58,387 bases of DNA from Syntrophomonadaceae bacterium (GTDB lineage: Bacteria > Bacillota > Syntrophomonadia > Syntrophomonadales > Syntrophomonadaceae): contig JAQWBP010000003.1 in NCBI GenBank assembly GCA_028706315.1, positions 1-58,387 on the forward strand, written 5' to 3'. Positions 26,301 through 32,930 of the stretch are shown here, in pieces (position 1 is the first letter of the stretch; every line of letters begins with the position of its first letter). A program made the position numbers and the translations under genes. The notes under the pieces are model-generated. The model saw nothing but the letters and a program-made list of their open reading frames with translations, had not been told where the DNA came from and ran no database searches.

Positions 26301-27128
26301 CTGCCAAGGGCCGTACATCTTTCCGTTCTGGTCCTGTAAGCCTATGGTTCCCGGAGTTGCTCCCTGGGCATTGTTCCAGTGATAGTCATGAATCTCTGTC
26401 ACTAAGTGAGGAGTGTCAATGCTAAAAGTAGTGGGGACTGTTGGTCCGTTATAAACGGCTATGATATTGGTCGTGTCTGCAATGCGGACCGGTTCTTCAA
26501 GAGGTTCCGCAGTTGCAGGAGCGGAAGCACCCGGTGCAGGATCTGCTGCCGGTTTTCCCGATTCTATGTCCGGAGCCGCCTGACTTAACAGCCCGGCTTT
26601 TTCCAGCCCGTCCAAAGTCTGCTGGGCAATGCTCTTGGCGGCTGCCATGTTAGCATCTTGGCTTAGGCCGGTATCCAGCATTTCCACAGTAATGAAATAA
26701 TCCGGCAGGACCACCCCTATGCCTACCCCGTCATCCGTGACATATTCTCTTACTTCGCAGCCTTTCATCTGGGTGGTTTGGGTGTAAGTAACCTGCGATA
26801 TCCCGTCAACATAATCAATCATGATTTGTATTTCATCCGGCTGTGCCGGCCCTAGTACACTGAGCATACACCCACCTTCACCATAATCCCCCATGCCGGC
26901 ATGAATGGCAAAGCCATAGCCGGTAGCTGATTCCTGCCCAAAATTGAATTCTGGTGAGCCGAGATTGGCATTGGATACCTGGGTGACTACATCCCCGACA
27001 CTTCCTGCCAGAGCAGTCCCACAGAAAGCATTGGCCATCACCAGTGTAAATGCCAGGCATAGTGCTAAAACCGACAGAAAAGAATGATGTAATCTCTTTT
27101 TGTTTCGCGCGATTGATAGGATCGACAA
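20319..27128 (-). CDS. Giant secreted repeat protein, polymorphic-toxin-like architecture
   Basis: A 2,269-residue protein. The most likely start is TTG at 27128 after AGGAGGTGAAAGAT, followed by a typical signal peptide (FLSVLALCLAFTLVMANAFC). The longer reading runs into the upstream gene. Order of parts: exterior N-terminal domains (about 40-380); a glycine-rich hydrophobic stretch near 385-400; two 70-residue acidic repeats (about 447-617); 85 consecutive five-residue repeats (730-1154); a proline/acidic linker; a helical part with a hydrophobic segment near 1500-1535; a GKAASG-type low-complexity repeat (about 1660-1800); and a non-repetitive C-terminal region of about 460 residues. The long repetitive stalk and the distinct C-terminus resemble polymorphic toxins or adhesins, but no catalytic motif is identified. 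The gene is clearly richer in G+C than its surroundings. Confidence 0.8.
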   Translation of the reverse strand: MSILSIARNKKRLHHSFLSVLALCLAFTLVMANAFCGTALAGSVGDVVTQVSNANLGSPEFNFGQESATGYGFAIHAGMGDYGEGGCMLSVLGPAQPDEIQIMIDYVDGISQVTYTQTTQMKGCEVREYVTDDGVGIGVVLPDYFITVEMLDTGLSQDANMAAAKSIAQQTLDGLEKAGLLSQAAPDIESGKPAADPAPGASAPATAEPLEEPVRIADTTNIIAVYNGPTVPTTFSIDTPHLVTEIHDYHWNNAQGATPGTIGLQDQNGKMYGPWQAVGTPGQGEVPNANWFVYPNIVIPAGTYTVIDSDPSTWSQNRESGGKGMGYVLATPHFEMTGTAAGDTGTMPGSYPAGHSHSPAGVGSVGSIPGPSNTTEAVTGVVVPGLIATALGALGGLGGGGFIPPTGGTPMYPTGGGPLPGAGGTPRTGGGAPGMAQATNQLGRRGKEEILIDTADMYHGSAIQGAPADQGIYIETEREAGLFVQPEPLINDPGPEIFIDTSDMHEQAIDIREPGTETGIHIDTADMFEGNLATGADGDKGIFIETEAEAGLFVQPEPLINDPGPEIFIDTIDMHEQAIDIREPGTETGIHIDTTDMFEESPVPGASGDNGMIIETEDEAALFTKSGSDMEIEAEPMKPQAYSAREGEAEGAHFAAAEDSQGAPAADQSEHLYTDNEDAEVLLDSSSPEDSVGTETGPGSEEAAAAAGVEEQGGEETTAAEADGTFDQNGFDAEGYDREGFNQAGYNRNGFDRDGFNKDGFNKHGYDREGFDANGFDAEGFDQAGFDKEGFDKAGFDKDGFNKAGFNTEGYDKEGYNRDGFDKTGYDREGFGRDGYDTEGFNRQGYNKEGFDREGFNKAGFDAEGYDRNGFNQAGFDKEGFDRQGFDKEGFDKAGFDAEGYDKEGFNQAGFDKEGFDKAGYDQEGFNKSGFDAEGYDREGFNQAGFDKEGFNREGFNKEGLDREGFNKAGFDAEGYDREGFNKEGFDREGYGRNGFDSEGFDREGYDVNGYDRKGFNRSGFDAQGYDKQGYDKAGFNKDGWDREGYDRNGFDENGWDREGYDNTGYDAEGYDRDGYNREGQSKEGYDADGYDKNGFNEHGYDRDGYDRDGFDFEGYNRSGRDPWGFDKQGYGADGYHWSGYNADGYDRSGLHWSENPYGEGSPFDVDTRNPFDGGIVDLGGRKEAWEPTKPPLGEPYHRTVEKYGAKPWDDEIPQPEPEKTTIPATEDTGVIGPEDPMNTLKNHDVVPEDQTGGIPIPEEDIPQSDWPGTEPEEKFPGDQIPETQPGNTFDYTDPETGVTSTYEYEPGYMGPQHGDRQILVGDGDGQTYEIEFNAVTGKWVNTETGNDFDPSRFESWQQDVAEDKRQAAIDLEKMARREDATSKAIDKNLEDWRKLEQMQKAADKYNIGEPGGPGDVDKAIQGLKDDMLAGKELDQEKVDKIRRVIDNRIMGKTSGDTGERWEEDWFKNLGWALEANAATAKEVITGEKADGSTSWLGMGARLMIMGATGGLAGGASLTYVTLDGAMNVAEAMYRIKDEIDKGGSDFRAVSKAAGLFILGEEMGWLAGEAGGKIMGEMFERFPAFSNKSADFIETALLKASAKNQMWSKALGMVSRESAEESLDQINKRLVDIGSDAAADNIVRTARTDYGLKSVADSFDDVSKGAGKAASGSTGDMAGGATKSVTEGWSDVGESGGKAAAASDNIGVGAGRAASGGGDDIARGTGKAASGSSDDIAKGTGKAASSGDDLMGSTGKAASSSSDDLAGGTGKAASGTGDDVTKGAGKATSEPGADVGKGSGKAGKDLSDASAKSSTAGGDGPGEPGGRPPGGGDNMPGDPDDLPLSRGGRTPDEVLSDPATLNRAERSMQENLDHFDDLPANRRQELIKNQAIYDEYRLQAEERNWNLADKVQRGEPLTVQDIMEMKSDPASMRTLKDLQEMDGLGSQLTTQEARGIQLEFNRTMDEGIHQPSYRTVEDHLRTRYPQNGPGDIRCRTVRTPGTEPDPWNINTDNDVVAERLVNGPHGPEWVEIPKAEWEDTYYKAFAENSGFSVEEASRRFPETDWTNMDDAAQFRQWAKHHEEAPMDQFDLSAGRDFSNQRNWRIEDGDLPGRPMIEATPEELQHLGPGDVVMIDGRPMRPSTGYELTQRGQGTMLDPEQLSLMEQHKFDDYWNAGDTPAQVMRNQTEAMEQLRKTACVAETVERSYRNMGYHVADMPDNMKQAIAVINNNDLSPAARAVRLQELGYESPGDFLNKVTSRIGAIRTAHR
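21740..22150 (-). repeat. GKAASG-type tandem repeat in the giant gene
   Basis: A repeat of about 15 residues of the form GTGKAASGSSDDIAK is repeated about ten times with variation (residues about 1660-1800). It is a low-complexity, probably flexible segment between the helical part and the C-terminal domain. Confidence 0.8.
23667..24941 (-). repeat. Array of 85 five-residue repeats
   Basis: 1,275 bases encode exactly 85 pentads of the form G-[F/Y]-[D/N]-x-x without a break in phase (GFDAE, GYDRE, GFNQA, GFDKE and similar). A higher order is visible: GFDAE recurs every seven to eight pentads in the middle of the array, showing expansion by copies of a 105-120-base block. The right end is more degenerate (GRDPW, GYHWS, GLHWS). 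The pattern differs from the classical pentapeptide repeat A-[D/N]-L-x-x in residue order. Confidence 0.95.
25291..25780 (-). repeat. Two 210-base direct repeats in the giant gene
   Basis: The sequence starting at 25351 recurs at 25561, a 210-base (70-codon) step with only a few changes over about 135 bases. The encoded unit carries EIFIDTSDMHEQAIDIREPG and a following GIHIDTADMF part, and flanking partial units extend the series. Confidence 0.9.
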
Positions 27129-27148
27129 ATCTTTCACCTCCTGTTCGC

Positions 27149-27640
27149 CTATGGCAGAATGCCTGTCAGCATCATCCATACCGTCGAAAGCACCATTGCT
27201 ACCAGCGTTGGGATCATGACATTTTTCAACCCCTGAGCGCCTCTTTTCATGGCTTCTGTCCCAGAGGTGGCAGCGGCTGTGGTGATGGCCGCCGAAGCAA
27301 AAGGCATCATCGCATTCCACCCCAGAATAGCCAAAGCCAATATGGCCAAAACTGTAAATGGGATCATAAACAACATGCCGGTCCCAACTGCTTCCCGGGC
27401 AAACCCTCCGTCAGCCTGCCGCAAAGCAACGTTGCCGCTGTTAAAAGCTATGATCAGCAGATTCACCGCCAGTAAACCCACTACGATGGCAACAATGAGG
27501 GAGTATATTAAAGTAGTGAATTTAAATTCCGGTCTGCTGAAGGGCATTAATATCCCGAATATAATGAAACACAGATAAGCCGGCCATAATTTGACCCCGT
27601 TCAGTCCGGCTCCTTCTGCATATCCCAGTCTCGTATCCAC
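27149..27640 (-). CDS. Small multi-pass membrane protein
   Basis: A 163-residue protein with four hydrophobic segments, ending in a last helix (VAMVLSTVWMMLTGIL). The GTG start at 27640 follows AGGAGG. It lies between a Yip1-like protein and the giant gene, 20 bases before the latter. I do not recognise it. It could belong to a membrane complex that handles the giant protein. Confidence 0.65.
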   Translation of the reverse strand: MDTRLGYAEGAGLNGVKLWPAYLCFIIFGILMPFSRPEFKFTTLIYSLIVAIVVGLLAVNLLIIAFNSGNVALRQADGGFAREAVGTGMLFMIPFTVLAILALAILGWNAMMPFASAAITTAAATSGTEAMKRGAQGLKNVMIPTLVAMVLSTVWMMLTGILP

Positions 27641-27682
27641 CTTTTCAGCCTCCTGTCTTTGATTTGCTCAATCACTTGATAT

Positions 27683-28252
27683 CTATCCGCCGAATTTTCC
27701 CAGCAGTGCCCAGCCTATCAAGAGGATGGCTCCGCAGAGGGTCGTCATGGCAATGCTGAAAGCTACCCGTTCTCCTGACATCTGCTTGATGGTGTACATG
27801 GTGGGTCTGAGTGCCCATAAAACCCCGGTAACACCAAAGGCGACCGCGGTCTTCCAGCCAAAAGCCAGGGAAAAGATCAAGCCGCTCAGGGCATAGACAA
27901 AAGTAGCCGAATACCCCAAAGCAAAAGTAGAAATAGCCCACTCCATGGTGATGCCTCGCTGTTCAGCCTGGGACAGGGCCCAGACCATTACGGCCAGCAA
28001 AGCGACCCCGGTAGTGCCGTACAAGAGTCCCAGTATGGTCATCAAGATCACGGTACTCGTTTCCACCTGCCCGTTCCGCAGCAGGTCAAGGCCGGTCTGC
28101 AAGAAAAAGAGCGTGAAAGCCAAACCGGAAACCATCAGCGAATAGGGCCAGGGAATCTTTATCATCTGATTTTTAACGACTTCACCTGGATTGATGATCA
28201 TGTTCAGAGTTGTTTTCCACCTGGGTACTGCCACTGGTGCCAGTGTATTCAT
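27683..28252 (-). CDS. Yip1-domain-like membrane protein
   Basis: A 189-residue protein with about five membrane helices and the Yip1-like opening NMIINPGEVVKNQM...PWPYSLMVSGLAF. Bacterial Yip1-domain proteins often accompany zinc-ribbon proteins. It is the first gene of the minus-strand cluster that runs through the giant gene to 13513. A GGGAGGA site precedes the ATG. Confidence 0.7.
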   Translation of the reverse strand: MNTLAPVAVPRWKTTLNMIINPGEVVKNQMIKIPWPYSLMVSGLAFTLFFLQTGLDLLRNGQVETSTVILMTILGLLYGTTGVALLAVMVWALSQAEQRGITMEWAISTFALGYSATFVYALSGLIFSLAFGWKTAVAFGVTGVLWALRPTMYTIKQMSGERVAFSIAMTTLCGAILLIGWALLGKFGG

Positions 28253-28333
28253 ATTAATTCTGTCCTCCCTTAATTGATTTTTTATGTAAATGTACCTGAC
28301 CTCAACCTGACTATCCTATCCGAAAAATGCTGC

Positions 28334-28358
28334 TTGATAGTTGTAATTACACTGTCAA
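28334..28358. promoter_or_regulatory. Palindrome upstream of the giant-protein operon
   Basis: TTGATAGTTGTAATTACACTGTCAA is a 25-base near-palindrome centred on GTAATTAC, about 80 bases before the first gene of the operon. It also contains a TTGACA on the minus strand. It is a candidate operator/promoter region. Confidence 0.45.
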
Positions 28359-28388
28359 AGCCTGCTAAAAAATAATCCCCTTATTGCA

Positions 28389-28685
28389 TTATTGCAGGAT
28401 AACTTTATTGCCAAATTCTTTGGCCAAGGCATGACGCACCTCCTCTAAGTCGGTCTGGGGAGCAAAACTCCCGATGTAATTGCCGCTATGGGTAACGATT
28501 CCAAATTCATCTGATCCCAAGTCTTTTTTAATGAGGCAAACTGATTTTAAATCACTCTCACCTATTACAAGCCGGCCATTTCCACTATCCTCTTGCGGAG
28601 TTAGAATTATTTGTCCCTGACTAATAATCAGATTATAGGGCTGCGTTTTAAAAAAGCCTGCTTTGAGCTTTATTTTATAGGTCAT
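28389..28685 (-). CDS. Small protein with a PH-like fold pattern
   Basis: A 98-residue protein beginning MTYKIKLKAGFFKTQPYNLI, where the ATG at 28685 has AGAGGTGA upstream. The pattern of beta strands (NLIISQGQIILTPQE, RLVIGESDLKSVCLIKK) and a C-terminal helix resembles bacterial PH-domain proteins. It is divergent from the HTH regulator and lies between it and the giant-protein operon. Function unknown. Confidence 0.55.
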   Translation of the reverse strand: MTYKIKLKAGFFKTQPYNLIISQGQIILTPQEDSGNGRLVIGESDLKSVCLIKKDLGSDEFGIVTHSGNYIGSFAPQTDLEEVRHALAKEFGNKVILQ

Positions 28686-28740
28686 AAAATTCACCTCTGT
28701 ATAAATTTTATCAGTCTTTTTTCCCAAAAAAATCCCCTGG

Positions 28741-28782
28741 AGCAAATTGGCATTGCCAATTTGCTGGCACAATTTATGCCAA
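28741..28782. promoter_or_regulatory. Perfect 25-base palindrome between divergent genes
   Basis: AGCAAATTGGCA-T-TGCCAATTTGCT (28741-28765) is a perfect dyad. It is followed by a second dyad TGGCA-N7-TGCCA (28765-28781). They lie between the PH-like gene and the HTH regulator and close to a TATAAT (about 28802) for the regulator. They are probable binding sites of that regulator. Confidence 0.7.
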
Positions 28783-28838
28783 ATATCTACTCAATTTGTT
28801 GTATAATATGATAATATTGGGTCTAAGGGGTGGAAAAT

Positions 28839-30380
28839 ATGACATTTGCTGAGAAGCTTGATCTGCTTATGAATATTACTAATACTACAAACAGTGTTCT
28901 GGCTCGCAATATTTCCATGGATGCTTCTTTTATCAGCCGCTTACGCAGAGGAATCCGCACCCCCGCCAAGAATGTTAATTACATACAGACGATGGCCGAA
29001 TACTTTGCCCGCAATTGCCGCGCCGAATATCAAAAAACCGCTCTGCGAGAAGCTATTAAAAGCAATTCTGTAATTCCTCTGCAAGACAACGGAACTGTTA
29101 CGGAAATTATACATAAATGGTTGATTGTGGAAATCGACAATAACACAATTGATGACTTTTTAGAAGAAGTTAGCCAATTTAAGTTTAAGAAAGCGCAGCC
29201 AGTTAAGCCCATTGATGTTACCCGGATGGAAGGCAGCGCAGCTTCTGAGATGGAAGTTTTTTATAGTGCGGAGGGGAAGCAAAATGCGGTAATTACTTTT
29301 TTAACTCTGGTTTTGAAAAACAAAAACCCGCAAACCCTGCTTCTATATAGCGATGAAAACCTGGAATGGTTGACTGACAACCGTGATTTTACTTTAAAAT
29401 GGGCCTCCCTTTTGGCACAGGTCATTAGAAATGGTAACAAAATAAAAATAATCCATACTATAAACCGCAGCTTTGACGAAATGCTCTCTGCTATTAAAGA
29501 ATGGGTGCCGATTTATATGACCGGTGCCATTAATCCCTATTACTACCCAAAGACCCGGGACGGTTTATTTCGCCGGACATTGTTCATAGCCCCGGATACT
29601 GCTGCTGTTAGTTCTTCCTCTGTAGGCAACGGAACGGAAAATACAGCGAATTTTCTTTTTACTAACCAAAACACGGTTAAGGCACTGATTGAAGAATATA
29701 ATAGTTTTTTAGCCCTCTGCCGCCCGTTAATGCACATATTTACACCTTTAAGCAAAGGAGATTATTTATCGCTGCTGGCTGAATTTGAGGATGAAAAGGC
29801 TGATTCGATGGTAAAAACAGATGTTTTTACTAATGTTTCTATCCCCCTTGATACTGTTAAAAGCATACTGGCACGAACAGAGAATCCTGCCCGAGAGCAA
29901 CTACATTCCTATCAGCAAAAGAGAATAAGGAAGTTTATTGACAGCCTGCAAAAATATAAATTTACGGAAATATGCCCCCTCCCTGACCTGGAAAAAATAT
30001 TAGCTGGAAAAGCTGCAGTAAACTTTTCCGATATGCTAAGTGAAACTCAGTTATTCTATACGCCAAAAGAATATTTCCAACACCTAAAGAATATTATCCA
30101 GTTGCTTAAAACTTATGAAAACTACAATTTATATTTGATCGATGAAAACGATATGGATGGGTTTATGCTCTATGTCAAGGAGGATGTTGGGGTACTGGTA
30201 GGAAAAACTTCACTGCCATCAGTAGTTTTTGCTATCAATGAAAGTAATATGACGGCCGCATTATGGGATTATTTGAATGTTATATTAAAAAAGGAGCCCA
30301 GAGGTAAAGTAAACAAAAGCCGCACCATTGCCGAGCTGGAATCAATTATAACCCATTTGGAAGGTATGACAGCTGTTTAA
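28839..30380 (+). CDS. Large HTH regulator of unknown family
   Basis: A 513-residue protein. An N-terminal Xre-like helix-turn-helix (NSVLARNISMDASFISRLRR, about residues 18-40) is followed by some 430 residues without a domain I can name. The second part contains predicted mixed alpha/beta structure and could be a ligand-sensing region. The ATG at 28839 follows AAGGGGTG. Palindromes lie directly upstream. A 94-base piece of a second copy, with the same terminator, remains at 33087-33211. Confidence 0.75.
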   Translation: MTFAEKLDLLMNITNTTNSVLARNISMDASFISRLRRGIRTPAKNVNYIQTMAEYFARNCRAEYQKTALREAIKSNSVIPLQDNGTVTEIIHKWLIVEIDNNTIDDFLEEVSQFKFKKAQPVKPIDVTRMEGSAASEMEVFYSAEGKQNAVITFLTLVLKNKNPQTLLLYSDENLEWLTDNRDFTLKWASLLAQVIRNGNKIKIIHTINRSFDEMLSAIKEWVPIYMTGAINPYYYPKTRDGLFRRTLFIAPDTAAVSSSSVGNGTENTANFLFTNQNTVKALIEEYNSFLALCRPLMHIFTPLSKGDYLSLLAEFEDEKADSMVKTDVFTNVSIPLDTVKSILARTENPAREQLHSYQQKRIRKFIDSLQKYKFTEICPLPDLEKILAGKAAVNFSDMLSETQLFYTPKEYFQHLKNIIQLLKTYENYNLYLIDENDMDGFMLYVKEDVGVLVGKTSLPSVVFAINESNMTAALWDYLNVILKKEPRGKVNKSRTIAELESIITHLEGMTAV

Positions 30381-30391
30381 TAATGATTACA

Positions 30392-30429
30392 AAAAAGCTT
30401 CCGTTAAAACGGAAGCTTTTATTTTTTTT
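30392..30429 (+). terminator. Terminator of the HTH regulator gene
   Basis: AAAAGCTTCCGTT and AACGGAAGCTTTT form a stem of about 13 bp, followed by ATTTTTTTT. Almost the same hairpin is found at 33178-33211. Confidence 0.92.
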
Positions 30430-30432
30430 ACA

Positions 30433-30492
30433 TGGCGGAGAGGGCGGGATTCGAACCCGCGAACGCTTTTGACACGTTACTCGATTTCCAAT
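30433..30492 (-). repeat. 3' fragment of tRNA-Ser(GGA), possible attachment site
   Basis: Sixty bases are identical to 35302-35361 in the same orientation. They cover the 3' CCA end, T arm, long variable arm and anticodon arm up to the anticodon loop of tRNA-Ser(GGA). The 5' part is missing, so this is not a working tRNA. A duplicated tRNA 3' portion is the usual footprint of integration at a tRNA gene. Confidence 0.92.
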
Positions 30493-30761
30493 TCTGCGAA
30501 ACGCTCCGCAGCTATTATCGGGAATCGCTCGCTATGCTCATCTATCCTTAGTTTGTGTTTATCGACAGCACAAGTGTTTTGTAGTTAGTTTTATTTATTC
30601 TTAGATGAAGTCGCCTATTTTGGCTACTTTAGGGCTACTCGTTTAAGTCCCACCTAATTCTGGTACGATGGATGCACTTTTTGCGTCAATACCGGTTTTT
30701 TAACTGTTTATTTTATTGTTTTTTCGGACTTTTCAACCAGTTTTTTAGTCAGAAAGTTGAG
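30493..30761. other. Noncoding stretch after the tRNA fragment
   Basis: About 270 AT-rich bases with no open frame of note, no recognised RNA, and no match that I can see to the left edge of the first copy of the duplicated region. No integrase gene or remnant is visible. Confidence 0.4.
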
Positions 30762-30765
30762 TTAT

Positions 30766-32148
30766 TTATTGCCAGTCAGGCTGTACGATTTGAAAACCTT
30801 TTTTTAACTCGGTTTCATCGATAATAAGTTTTTTATACTCGCTTAAATCTTGCCCCTTCAACCTGGTTACCCCCGAGGGTAAATTGCCAATCTGAACTTT
30901 GCCGTTCCGAGTAGATAAAATTATCATGCTGGGATTCTGTTGCTTTATTTTTTCGCCTTGTTCTGCCCATATTTTTTGGTTGAAAGTAGTAATGCGTAAT
31001 AATTCGGCTCTTTCTCTACCCGTATGCCCAATGTAATAAAAAATGGTTTCCCGCTTACTATCATCATTATCTATGACTTTAAGCGTCACCTTACCTAGCC
31101 ATTCTTCTGGCATAGTAAAACGATAAGATCCGAAATAGTCCCACCGGCTTTCGACTACTTGCACTAGTCCGGATTGACCGTCCCATTGATGCCAGGTCTC
31201 TATCCAGGGAATCTCAACCATCGCGGCTTGTTCATGACCGGGTGGTTCCTGCAGTAAACCTACTTCAATTATGCCATCACCGTTGACATCAAGTGAGTCA
31301 CGATTATAAGCTTTGAAAGTTTTTTCCGTGGCACTGCCATTATCATCCGTCAAGGCACTTTTTAATTCGCCATTTTCCATAATTAAAATATCTGTATAAG
31401 CAGAATGTGCTCCTATTCCCATGTCAAGAAAAACAGCTTTTTGGTCTTTGCTGACATTTCCTAGCACTACCTGGCCGTATCCATTAATATAATCATCTAT
31501 ATCTATTTCATTGACTAGTTTTAAACTATTATTCCTAAACTCAAAAAGGCTGGCTTTAGCCCAATAGTCCGCAGGATCCTCCACCCGGTTAAGACCAAGT
31601 ATTACGAATTCATCTTTTTTATCACCATTTAAATCGCCAATAGCTATGGCTTCATATTCCTGCCTGGCCACTAACTTTAACTCGTTATCTTTCCAGGTAT
31701 AAATAGCTAGCTCGCCATCTAGACCCTGACCCCCAGACCAACCAATTAACAGCTCTTCTTTTTTATCGTTATTTAAATCTTTGATATCAGCGTATCCTAT
31801 GTCCTGCCCTATTTCTTCCACAGATCCAGCTTTGTGCCACTCTCCATTAATATTTTGCAAAATAACTATACCCAACTGGTAATCTTTTTTGTAAAAAGCG
31901 ACTAGTTCTTTTTCCTCATTACCACAAATATTAGCCGACCTAATGGCACTTATATCTGCAGGCTGCCGGGGAATAATTAACTGTGCTCCTGCAGGGAGAA
32001 AATCTTCCACCAATTTTCTAACCTGCTCTTCATTATTCTGACTACCCGGTGCTTTCATTACATCCCCTGGTGATACGGATAGCCCCGAACACCCGGGTAG
32101 CAAGAACCAGAGTAATAATATAACTATCCCGGTACCTAACTTTTGCAT
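30766..32148 (-). CDS. Lipoprotein with FG-GAP/VCBS-type repeats
   Basis: A 460-residue protein with a lipoprotein signal (IVILLLWFLLPGCSG; lipobox LPGC, Cys20). The body contains several calcium-binding-like loops of the FG-GAP/VCBS type (DLNNDKKEELL, DLNGDKKDEFV, DVNGDGIIEVG), suggesting a beta-propeller on the outer face of the membrane. Its role is unknown. It is divergent from mntR. Its promoter region and last codons are duplicated at 11890-12052, where the rest is deleted. Confidence 0.85.
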   Translation of the reverse strand: MQKLGTGIVILLLWFLLPGCSGLSVSPGDVMKAPGSQNNEEQVRKLVEDFLPAGAQLIIPRQPADISAIRSANICGNEEKELVAFYKKDYQLGIVILQNINGEWHKAGSVEEIGQDIGYADIKDLNNDKKEELLIGWSGGQGLDGELAIYTWKDNELKLVARQEYEAIAIGDLNGDKKDEFVILGLNRVEDPADYWAKASLFEFRNNSLKLVNEIDIDDYINGYGQVVLGNVSKDQKAVFLDMGIGAHSAYTDILIMENGELKSALTDDNGSATEKTFKAYNRDSLDVNGDGIIEVGLLQEPPGHEQAAMVEIPWIETWHQWDGQSGLVQVVESRWDYFGSYRFTMPEEWLGKVTLKVIDNDDSKRETIFYYIGHTGRERAELLRITTFNQKIWAEQGEKIKQQNPSMIILSTRNGKVQIGNLPSGVTRLKGQDLSEYKKLIIDETELKKGFQIVQPDWQ

Positions 32149-32149
32149 G

Positions 32150-32295
32150 CTTTTCCTTCCTTTCGTCCCTTGCCATACTAACCCTTATTTCCGCTACACA
32201 ACTATTATAGACGGAAAAGCGTAGAAATTTCTGTTACTTATTATTTTATCCCAAGCTTAACCGGAAGTAGTTACAAAGGGGTTAAACTCACTAGC
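32150..32295. other. Duplicated promoter region with scar of the exporter genes
   Basis: Bases 32150-32286 match 11916-12052. At 32284-32286 the sequence jumps to the equivalent of 13250-13252, so that ACT CAC TAG, the last codons of the second exporter gene, stand here without the gene. A shared AAA occurs at both ends of the missing 1.2 kb, the kind of microhomology expected of a simple deletion. The TATAAT at 32204-32209 (minus strand) probably serves the lipoprotein gene. Confidence 0.88.
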
Positions 32296-32423
32296 ACATA
32301 AAAGAGGCTTTTTAAAAATATGACTCCACATCAGTGGTGAGCGAAAGCAAACATCATCTTGTTTAGTTTATTTTGCAAAGCGTACGCATAGATATAGTAA
32401 AAAAAGGTCTTGAGGTGAAAAAA

Positions 32424-32876
32424 GTGAGTAAATATGAGGATGAGTTCTACACAGTGCGTGGTTACGAATTATTAGAAAAAGATAGGACCATCCTGACTCC
32501 CAGCATGGAAGATTATCTGGAAATGACTTACCGTCTGACACAAGACAAAGGCTATACCAGAATTAGCGATCTGGCCACTGCTTTAAATGTGCAGCCACCG
32601 TCTGCAACTAATATGATAAAAAAACTAGCCCTGACACCCTATTTAAACGCTGAAAAATATGGAATTATTCAGCTTACCAAACAAGGTCAGGAGTTAGGGG
32701 CCTACCTGCTTAAACGGCATGAAATAATTGAACAATTTTTGATTATTATTGGAGTCAAAGAAAACGTCCTGGAGGAAACAGAAAAAATTGAGCATAACGT
32801 CAGCAGCCCAACATTAGAATGTATCGCTAAACTAGTGCAGTTTTTAAAAGAGAATAATAAATGGCAGCAAAGATAG
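32424..32876 (+). CDS. mntR: MntR-type metal-dependent repressor (DtxR family)
   Basis: A 150-residue DtxR-family regulator. Comparison with B. subtilis MntR from memory shows all six metal ligands in place: Asp and Glu in SMEDYLEM, His in KRHEIIEQF, and Glu, Glu, His in the segment TEKIEHN. It therefore likely senses Mn2+. The winged-helix domain is at about residues 20-80. The GTG at 32424 follows GAGGTG; the longer reading has no site. The gene now stands without the exporters that preceded it in the other copy. Confidence 0.85.
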   Translation: MSKYEDEFYTVRGYELLEKDRTILTPSMEDYLEMTYRLTQDKGYTRISDLATALNVQPPSATNMIKKLALTPYLNAEKYGIIQLTKQGQELGAYLLKRHEIIEQFLIIIGVKENVLEETEKIEHNVSSPTLECIAKLVQFLKENNKWQQR

Positions 32877-32887
32877 TAGTAGATATA

Positions 32888-32921
32888 AATAAGGAGTTTG
32901 GCGCTGGCCAAACTCCTTATT
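32888..32921. terminator. Terminator of mntR
   Basis: AATAAGGAGTTTGG pairs with CCAAACTCCTTATT, a perfect 14-bp stem, usable from both strands. A diverged copy is at 13471-13506. Confidence 0.92.
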
Positions 32922-32930
32922 TATTAAAGG

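Noticed and set aside
30433-30492. Second tRNA-Ser(GGA) gene
   Set aside because: Only the 3' part up to the anticodon loop is present; D arm and 5' acceptor strand are missing.
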